A stretch of 5,189 nt of DNA from NCBI GenBank assembly GCA_017995275.1, contig JAGOJE010000084.1:1-5189 (forward strand), read 5' to 3'. The translations under genes and the position numbers were made by a program. Positions 1 to 3,845 of this stretch are shown here, one piece after another. Numbering within the stretch: the first letter of the stretch is position 1; the number at the start of each line of letters is the position of its first letter. The DNA is from Rickettsiaceae bacterium (GTDB taxonomy: Bacteria > Pseudomonadota > Alphaproteobacteria > Rickettsiales > Rickettsiaceae). The notes beneath the pieces were generated by a model. The model had not been told where the DNA came from. It saw only the letters and a program-made list of their open reading frames with translations, and searched no databases.

Positions 1-67
1 TGCAAAAGAACAAAGCCAGGCCCAAAATCGCTTCTGTCTGGGTAAGACCTTTTGGCCCTAGGTCCAT
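1..67 (-). CDS. Possible 5' end of an unidentified protein, cut by the left edge
   Basis: An ATG at 67 (minus strand) opens a frame of 22 codons that runs off the window at base 1 without a stop. The visible peptide begins MDLGPKGLTQTEAILGLA and ends in a hydrophobic run (AILGLALFFC) that could be the start of a membrane segment. An in-frame TGA lies two codons upstream, so this ATG is the first usable start. The frame begins 17 bases after the stop of the trm112-like gene on the same strand, which fits a co-transcribed neighbour. No clear Shine-Dalgarno sequence precedes it. I do not recognise the family, and 22 codons are too few to exclude chance, so both the gene call and its membrane nature are inference. 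Confidence 0.4.
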   Translation of the reverse strand, partial: MDLGPKGLTQTEAILGLALFFC

Positions 68-84
68 GAGTCAAAGAAAATAGG

Positions 85-354
85 CTATGCTACTTTAGGG
101 CTATTATTATCTTCATCAGAACTGATATCAACTGAAGAACTAGAAACATAATCTAACCTAGTTGGTATATGCTTAAGATAATTGTTGTTAATTCTTCTAG
201 CTTGATCAACAAGTAGAATAGGAATACAATCCCTTATAGGATATGCAAGACCGGCCCCCTCGCTAATTAGTTCTTGATTTTCTCTGTCATAGACAAGAGG
301 TTGCTTTGTTACTGGACAAACCAATATTTTCAGTAGTTCAGAAGAAATTTCCAT
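85..354 (-). CDS. Trm112/YcaR-family (UPF0434) small protein
   Basis: This 89-residue protein belongs to the Trm112/YcaR family. Family members are small zinc-ribbon-like proteins; in eukaryotes and archaea Trm112 stabilises and activates methyltransferases acting on tRNA, rRNA and release factors, while the bacterial role is poorly defined. The signature is in residues 8-52: LLKILVCPVTKQPL, then YDRENQELISEGAGLAYPIRD, then IPILLVDQAR. As in many alphaproteobacterial members only one Cys of the first CxxC pair remains (C13), so classical zinc binding is doubtful. The usual Gly after RD is replaced by C43. Residues 57-89 form an extra low-complexity tail rich in Ser and Asp. The frame extends 9 bases upstream to a GTG at 363, but ATG at 354 gives the usual family N terminus (Met a few residues before LLxILVCP). 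Neither start has a good ribosome site. It lies downstream of the 69-residue gene on the same strand. Confidence 0.85.
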   Translation of the reverse strand: MEISSELLKILVCPVTKQPLVYDRENQELISEGAGLAYPIRDCIPILLVDQARRINNNYLKHIPTRLDYVSSSSVDISSDEDNNSPKVA

Positions 355-389
355 AATATTCACAAAATATAATTATTAACCAAAATTCT

Positions 390-417
390 ATAATAATACA
401 AAAATTTAAAATTGCAA
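390..417 (-). promoter_or_regulatory. Candidate promoter for the Trm112-family gene
   Basis: Read on the minus strand, TTGCAA (412-417) and TATTAT (390-395) are separated by 16 bases and lie about 35 bases upstream of the ATG at 354. The -10 box matches the sigma70 consensus at 5 of 6 positions and the -35 box at 4 of 6. The surroundings are extremely A/T-rich, so chance matches are common and the call is tentative. Confidence 0.28.
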
Positions 418-568
418 GTTTTTTTTTGTAAAAATGATTATATTTTTTAAGATATTTTACTCTTTGGAGGTGGAGTTATCAAAATTCCAACCCAAAGTTA
501 AGAGCGATAAACAAACAAGATAAAGGGATTCTAACTTGAACCACCAGATTCTATATATACTGTGAATA

Positions 569-778
569 TTACTTAGAGTTTTTCACAAGATCCCAAGGCA
601 GTGGTGACCCATTAGGGCCAACAACCAAATCACCAGAACTATCATATTCAGCAGCAAAGAAGGAAGATTTTCCTGTTATAAGTTTAACTGGCTTTATTTT
701 TTGGCCATTATAAAAGAATTCTTTAGCCTGCTCACGAGTTGTTGGGTTGTTTTTCGATGCCGTCTTAGCTTTTGCCAT
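569..778 (-). CDS. Small conserved-looking protein of unknown function (69 aa)
   Basis: I do not recognise this family. The protein has a basic, Lys/Asn/Thr-rich start (about residues 1-14), then a segment TREQAKEFFYNGQKIKPVKL that looks like a short helix followed by a strand. After that come TGKSSFFAAEYDSSGDLVV and a Gly/Pro turn ending in SPLPWDLV, which suggests a small single-domain beta-rich fold. There is no signal peptide and no membrane segment, so it is probably cytoplasmic. The gene is credible: the ATG at 776-778 follows a G-rich Shine-Dalgarno sequence (GGGGGA, 786-791) at 7-base spacing, and the protein-like composition continues to the stop. It starts 79 bases after the ffh stop on the same strand and may be read through from ffh or from its own promoter at 833-861. 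A nucleic-acid-binding role is possible from the basic N terminus, but nothing visible proves it. Confidence 0.7.
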   Translation of the reverse strand: MAKAKTASKNNPTTREQAKEFFYNGQKIKPVKLITGKSSFFAAEYDSSGDLVVGPNGSPLPWDLVKNSK

Positions 779-785
779 TTTATAT

Positions 786-791
786 TCCCCC
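786..791 (-). promoter_or_regulatory. Ribosome binding site of the 69-residue gene
   Basis: The minus-strand sequence GGGGGA sits 7 bases before the ATG at 778. It is one of the few G-rich stretches in this intergenic DNA and it supports both the reality and the start of the small gene. Confidence 0.6.
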
Positions 792-824
792 GAAGTAGAA
801 TTTTGTTCTTATTTAAATTTTAAC

Positions 825-861
825 CTCGCGAGATAATGCATTTTTATTAGTTTTTTGTCAA
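825..861 (-). promoter_or_regulatory. Candidate promoter overlapping the ffh stop, with a CTCGCGAG palindrome at the start site
   Basis: On the minus strand a perfect -35 box TTGACA (856-861) overlaps the TGA stop codon of ffh (858-860). Seventeen bases later comes CATTAT (833-838), a 4-of-6 match to the -10 consensus. The predicted transcription start near 826 falls inside the perfect palindrome CTCGCGAG (825-832), the only GC-rich block in this spacer. This geometry would give the 69-residue gene its own promoter and place an operator-like site over the start point. The promoter rests on the -35 match and spacing; the operator role is inference. Confidence 0.4.
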
Positions 862-2204
862 GAAAAAAGTTTTCCTATACCACTACGCATCAGAGATTTA
901 AAATCCATTCTACTAGCTTTTTTTACCATATCTCTTATTTGAGAGAACTGCTTGAGGAGCTTATTTACATCCTGCACTGATGTACCAGACCCAGCTGCGA
1001 TTCTTTTTCTTCGAGAGGCATTTAGAATCATTGGATCACGACGTTCTGCTTTTGTCATAGAAAGTATTATTGCTTTTTGCCCACTTACTATTTTCTCTCC
1101 CCTTGACATATCAATTTTATCAGCCATTTTTCCAATCCCAGGAAGCATTGAAATTATGTCGCTCATACCTCCCATTTTTCCTATATTTTCAATCTGGGAC
1201 AAATAATCATTCATATTAAAATTCCCTTTCCGTAATTTTGCTGCATTTTTTGCCGCATTTTCCTCATCCATAATTGACGCAGCTTTTTCTACAAGAGATA
1301 CAACATCCCCCATACCAAGAATTCTGGAAGCTAGTCTTTCCGGGTGAAGAGGCTCAAGAGCTGTAACTTTCTCACCGACACCTAGGAATTTTATAGGTTT
1401 TTTTGTAACTGCTTTGATACTAAGTGCCGCCCCACCTCTGCCATCACCATCTATTCTCGTTAATATGAATCCAGTAATGTCGACAGATTTATCAAATTCA
1501 GACGCCATATTTACTGCGTCCTGACCAGTAAGTGAATCAGCTACAAGGATTGTCTCGGCAGGTTTTACAAGAGACTTAACTACTTTAAGCTCTTCTATCA
1601 TCTCATAATCTATATGAAGCCTGCCGGCGGTGTCATAAATTACAACGTCATAACCACCCGTTTTGGCGTCAATTATTGCTCTCTTTACTATTTCTAGAGG
1701 TTTTTGGTCCTCTATAATCGGTAGACTATCTATATCAGAATTTTTTGCAATTACACGCAGCTGTTCTTGAGCGGCTGGCCTATAAGTATCCAAGGATACT
1801 AGAAGCACTTTTTTCTTTTGATTTTTTAAATATAGAGCCAGCTTTCCGCTAGAAGTTGTTTTTCCGCTACCTTGGAGCCCTACAATCATTATGCTTACAG
1901 GGGGTTCTGCTCTTAAATTCAACGAGCGATCTTGCTCATCACCACCAAGTAGAGAAACGAGCTCATCATGTATTACCTTAATAACCATCTGAGCGGGAGT
2001 AACTGATCTTACTATCTCCACCCCTGTCGCTTTTTCTTTTATCGCTTCAGTAAATTCCTTTACAACAGGAAGAGCAACATCAGCCTCAAGCAAGGCAATT
2101 CTTACATCACGCAAAGCTGCTTCTATCTGGTCCTTCGTTAATGCACCACTTGAACGCAAACGATCAAATATTTTAGAAAAATTACTACTTAGGCTCGAAA
2201 ACAT
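858..2204 (-). CDS. ffh: Signal recognition particle GTPase Ffh (SRP54 homologue)
   Basis: Ffh binds 4.5S RNA and the signal sequences or first membrane segments of nascent proteins. It then docks with the receptor FtsY at the inner membrane in a GTP-dependent way to deliver ribosomes to SecYEG. All three domains are present in 448 residues, the usual length. The N domain spans about 1-90. The G domain (about 100-295) has the P-loop GLQGSGKTT (109-117), DTYRPAAQEQL (139-149), DTAGR (191-195) and TRIDGDGRGGAA (249-260). The Met-rich M domain runs from about 325 and has the RNA-binding motif SRRKRIAAGSGTSVQDVNKLLKQF at 397-420. The G4 segment reads TRIDGDG where many bacteria have TKLDGDA; TR is usual in alphaproteobacteria. 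The ATG at 2204 gives the normal MFxxLSxxF start, although its ribosome site is weak. No 4.5S RNA gene is visible nearby, and ribosomal protein S16 (rpsP), a common downstream neighbour, is absent. Confidence 0.98.
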   Translation of the reverse strand: MFSSLSSNFSKIFDRLRSSGALTKDQIEAALRDVRIALLEADVALPVVKEFTEAIKEKATGVEIVRSVTPAQMVIKVIHDELVSLLGGDEQDRSLNLRAEPPVSIMIVGLQGSGKTTSSGKLALYLKNQKKKVLLVSLDTYRPAAQEQLRVIAKNSDIDSLPIIEDQKPLEIVKRAIIDAKTGGYDVVIYDTAGRLHIDYEMIEELKVVKSLVKPAETILVADSLTGQDAVNMASEFDKSVDITGFILTRIDGDGRGGAALSIKAVTKKPIKFLGVGEKVTALEPLHPERLASRILGMGDVVSLVEKAASIMDEENAAKNAAKLRKGNFNMNDYLSQIENIGKMGGMSDIISMLPGIGKMADKIDMSRGEKIVSGQKAIILSMTKAERRDPMILNASRRKRIAAGSGTSVQDVNKLLKQFSQIRDMVKKASRMDFKSLMRSGIGKLFS

Positions 2205-2286
2205 AACAAATCACTTATAACTAACAAGGCCAGTATAATAATATCATAACATAGCAAAGGCAATTATTTTTCATAGCGTTATAGCT

Positions 2287-2292
2287 ATTATA
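2287..2292 (-). promoter_or_regulatory. Candidate -10 box for ffh
   Basis: The minus strand reads a perfect TATAAT here, about 83 bases upstream of the ffh ATG and just after the end of the gene remnant at 2299. No good -35 hexamer lies 16-18 bases upstream. A 5-bp inverted repeat (ATAGC 2273-2277, GCTAT 2284-2288) overlaps it. In DNA this A/T-rich the match could be chance. Confidence 0.22.
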
Positions 2293-2298
2293 CATCAT

Positions 2299-2464
2299 TC
2301 AATAGTTAAATTTCTTAGCAAAATCTAGTGGAGTAATATGCTTGCAATCAATTACGAAACTACGTTGTAATGAATCTCCATGTTCAAGCAAGCAATTTTT
2401 GAATTTGCTTTTTAGGATAATGAGGCGTATAACTGTGCAGCTCTTTGGAATTAGAAGAGTGGCC
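2299..2464 (-). pseudogene. Possible frameshifted 3' remnant of an unidentified gene
   Basis: On the minus strand, codons from about 2464 read GHSSNSKELHSYTPHYPKKQ and then IQKLLA before stopping at TGA (2384-2386). If one copy of a tandem 4-base duplication (AAGC twice on the plus strand, 2387-2394) is removed, the frame continues as LLEHGDSLQRSFVIDCKH and ITPLDFAKKFNY to a TGA at 2299-2301. The joined peptide of about 54 residues has protein-like composition, and the break sits exactly at the duplication, as expected of a slippage mutation in a decaying gene. The 5' part is missing: upstream the frame runs into hemF and soon meets a stop. I do not recognise the parent family. LGHSS followed by a Tyr is faintly like the C terminus of tyrosine recombinases, and LLEHG...TPLDFAKK faintly like an ankyrin repeat; neither is firm. 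It could also be chance. Confidence 0.3.
2405..2433 (+). promoter_or_regulatory. Candidate promoter of the hemF operon
   Basis: TTGCTT (2405-2410) and TATAAC (2428-2433) are spaced by exactly 17 bases. The -10 box matches consensus at 5 of 6 positions, but the -35 box matches only at TTG. Transcription would start near 2440, leaving a leader of about 45 bases before the hemF ATG at 2486. This is the best-placed promoter-like pair in the gap, but no experimental support can be seen in sequence. Confidence 0.33.
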
Positions 2465-2475
2465 TAATATAACAT

Positions 2476-2480
2476 GGAGG
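2476..2480 (+). promoter_or_regulatory. Ribosome binding site that decides the hemF start
   Basis: A strong Shine-Dalgarno sequence, GGAGG followed by AAA, lies 5 bases before the ATG at 2486. It overlaps the upstream in-frame ATG at 2474, which has no such site of its own. Translation therefore most likely begins at 2486. Confidence 0.65.
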
Positions 2481-2485
2481 AAATC

Positions 2486-3328
2486 ATGGAAAATAGCACC
2501 AAAAAAGAAATGGCATCAGCCTGGTTTGAAAACCTTAGAAACCAGCTCTGCTCAGCCTTTGAACAAATCGAAGAAGAATATGCCAATAAAAACAATTTAG
2601 TGCCTGGCAAATTTGTGAGAAAAAGGTGGCAAAGAGATGGTGGTGGTGGAGGCGAAATGTCTGTGATGAAAGGGAATGTATTCGAAAAAGTAGGCGTAAA
2701 TATCTCAACAGTTTTTGGCGAATTTTCTGACTTCATGATGAAAGAAATTCCAGGCGCAAAAGAAGATCCAAAATTCTTCGCAACAGGAGTTTCACTAGTA
2801 TCACATATGAAATCTCCACATGTACCAGCAGCTCATTTTAATACACGTTATATAGCTACTACTAAGGATTGGTTTGGAGGTGGCGGAGATTTGACTCCTC
2901 TATATCCTAACGATGAAGAAACATTCAAATTCCACGAAAATTTTAAAAATGCCTGTGACAAACATAATCCTGAATATTATCCAAAATTTAAAAAAGAATG
3001 CGATGAATATTTTTTCCTCCATCACAGAGGCGAACCAAGGGGAGTTGGTGGTATATTCTATGATTATCTAAATACAGGCGATTTCGAAAAAGATTTTGCT
3101 TTTACTAAAGATGTTGGACTAGCATTTTTAGCGGCATTCCCTGAAGCAATAAGGCCCCAAATGCATAATAGCTGGAGTGATTCTGAAAGAAGAGAATTAC
3201 TAGTTAAAAGAGGCCGATATGTAGAGTTCAATTTGCTGCATGACAGAGGAACGAAATTTGGACTAATGACTGGCGGAAATGTTGACGCTATACTAATGTC
3301 AATGCCACCAGAAGTCTTGTGGGACTGA
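2486..3328 (+). CDS. hemF: Oxygen-dependent (aerobic) coproporphyrinogen III oxidase HemF
   Basis: HemF converts coproporphyrinogen III to protoporphyrinogen IX by two oxidative decarboxylations that use O2, a late step of cytoplasmic haem synthesis. The 280-residue protein shows the whole family pattern. Signatures are the Gly-rich stretch GGGGGEMSV with KVGVNIS (52-74), GVSLVSHMKSPHVPAAHFNTRY (101-122, with the conserved catalytic-region H117) and WFGGGGDLTPLY (129-140). CDEYFFLHHRGEPRGVGG (172-189) and RGRYVEFNLLHDRGTKFGL (242-260) follow. It ends at MSMPPEVLWD, as alphaproteobacterial homologues do, without the extra C-terminal segment of the E. coli enzyme, so it is not truncated. An in-frame ATG at 2474 would add four residues, but the ribosome site at 2476-2480 favours 2486. 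It is the first gene of a cluster with ccmD-like, ccmE and an eptA-like gene, which starts 3 bases after its stop. Dependence on O2 implies aerobic or microaerobic growth. Confidence 0.97.
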   Translation: MENSTKKEMASAWFENLRNQLCSAFEQIEEEYANKNNLVPGKFVRKRWQRDGGGGGEMSVMKGNVFEKVGVNISTVFGEFSDFMMKEIPGAKEDPKFFATGVSLVSHMKSPHVPAAHFNTRYIATTKDWFGGGGDLTPLYPNDEETFKFHENFKNACDKHNPEYYPKFKKECDEYFFLHHRGEPRGVGGIFYDYLNTGDFEKDFAFTKDVGLAFLAAFPEAIRPQMHNSWSDSERRELLVKRGRYVEFNLLHDRGTKFGLMTGGNVDAILMSMPPEVLWD

Positions 3329-3331
3329 AAG

Positions 3332-3454
3332 ATGAACATATATGTTGTAATTTCTTTTTCTTTCGCTTCCCTTTTACTTGCTGGCCTTACTGTCAGTAGT
3401 TTGGTAGAATATTCCAAAAACTATAGAAAAAGTGAAAAAGACTGTAAAAAATAG
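3332..3454 (+). CDS. ccmD: CcmD-like small membrane protein of cytochrome c maturation
   Basis: CcmD is a tiny inner-membrane protein that helps release haem-loaded CcmE from the CcmABC transporter complex in system I cytochrome c maturation. This 40-residue product has one hydrophobic membrane segment (about residues 3-25, VVISFSFASLLLAGLTVSSL) followed by a basic, charged tail (YSKNYRKSEKDCKK). That is the CcmD layout: short, single span, Lys/Arg-rich cytoplasmic end. CcmD sequences diverge strongly, so the name rests on size, topology and position directly before ccmE, not on a diagnostic motif. The ATG lies 3 bases after the hemF stop, and the last 23 bases overlap the start of ccmE, which suggests translational coupling on both sides. 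It is shorter than many CcmD proteins. The alternative is an unrelated one-span small protein or a leader for ccmE. Confidence 0.62.
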   Translation: MNIYVVISFSFASLLLAGLTVSSLVEYSKNYRKSEKDCKK

Positions 3455-3845
3455 ACTCATAACAATAATAATCATCCTTGCATTTAGCTCAGTAGGGGTG
3501 GTGCTACTTTTAAGCGCCATGAAGGATAATATCACATTCTTCTACAGCCCTTCTGAGATTGCAAATGCTTCCAACATAAATAGCAAAACAATAAGGATAG
3601 GCGGCCTCGTTAAAAAGCTGCAATATAAAAGCCCGAGCGAGATAGAATTTGCTATCACTGATATTACATCCGAAATAAAAGTATTGTACTTCGGAGTAGT
3701 ACCATCACTATTCAGAGAAAATCAAGGAGTCGTAGTAGTTGGAAAATTTGAAGGAAAATTTTTTATTGCAAAAGAACTTTTGATAAAACATGATGAAACA
3801 TATAAACCTCCTTACAACAATAAAACTAAAATGGAGTTACAATGA
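3432..3845 (+). CDS. ccmE: Periplasmic haem chaperone CcmE
   Basis: CcmE is anchored in the inner membrane, binds haem covalently in the periplasm and hands it to the CcmF/H ligase for attachment to apocytochrome c. The 137-residue protein has an N-terminal anchor (about 9-29), then an OB-fold domain with NITFFYSPSEI (33-43), IRIGGLV (54-60) and VLYFGVVPSLFRENQGVVV (84-102). The haem-attachment motif is KHDETY: H120 is the covalent haem ligand, and Y124 matches the conserved Tyr of HDENY in E. coli. The flexible C-terminal tail after Y124 is short (13 residues) but contains the usual PP. The start is GTG at 3432; an in-frame TAG at 3405-3407 and the absence of ATG before codon 30 leave no better choice. 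It overlaps the ccmD-like gene by 23 bases and the next gene by 4 (ATGA). Other ccm genes are not in the window. Confidence 0.95.
   Translation: MKKTVKNRLITIIIILAFSSVGVVLLLSAMKDNITFFYSPSEIANASNINSKTIRIGGLVKKLQYKSPSEIEFAITDITSEIKVLYFGVVPSLFRENQGVVVVGKFEGKFFIAKELLIKHDETYKPPYNNKTKMELQ
3833..3836 (+). promoter_or_regulatory. Ribosome binding site of the eptA-like gene inside ccmE
   Basis: GGAG within the last codons of ccmE lies 5 bases before the ATG at 3842, whose first bases form an ATGA overlap with the ccmE stop. This fixes the start of the eptA-like gene and indicates coupled translation from the same mRNA. Confidence 0.6.

Noticed and set aside
418..428. Poly-T run that could be a rho-independent terminator
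   Set aside because: No GC-rich hairpin precedes it on the plus strand, and on the minus strand it reads as poly-A.
434..523. 29-codon plus-strand frame in the gap between the Trm112-family gene and the 69-residue gene
   Set aside because: It starts at ATG after a poly-T run without a ribosome site, and its first codons are low-complexity Ile/Phe. It is too short to separate from chance. Nothing else in 364-568 looks coding.
525..546. tRNA T-arm-like string (GGTTC...AATCCC on the minus strand) with an ACCACCA on the plus strand
   Set aside because: No matching acceptor stem, anticodon arm or D arm can be built around it on either strand.
952..1206. 84-codon plus-strand open frame
   Set aside because: It is antisense to the highly conserved M domain of Ffh, has no ribosome site, and is explained by codon use of ffh.
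2273..2288. Inverted repeat ATAGC-6-GCTAT upstream of ffh
   Set aside because: A 5-bp stem in A/T-rich DNA is expected by chance. It is too weak for a terminator and no known operator matches.
2338..2467. Short plus-strand frames upstream of hemF (10, 11 and 15 codons, from 2338, 2380 and 2420)
   Set aside because: All are very short with no recognisable leader-peptide feature such as a run of one amino acid codon or an attenuator hairpin.
2464..2736. 90-codon minus-strand open frame with a proline run
   Set aside because: The proline run is the complement of the glycine codons of HemF (GGGGG). The frame is a shadow of hemF and has no independent support.
3064..3417. 117-codon minus-strand open frame
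   Set aside because: It lies opposite the conserved C-terminal half of HemF and the ccmD-like gene; composition is that of an antisense shadow.
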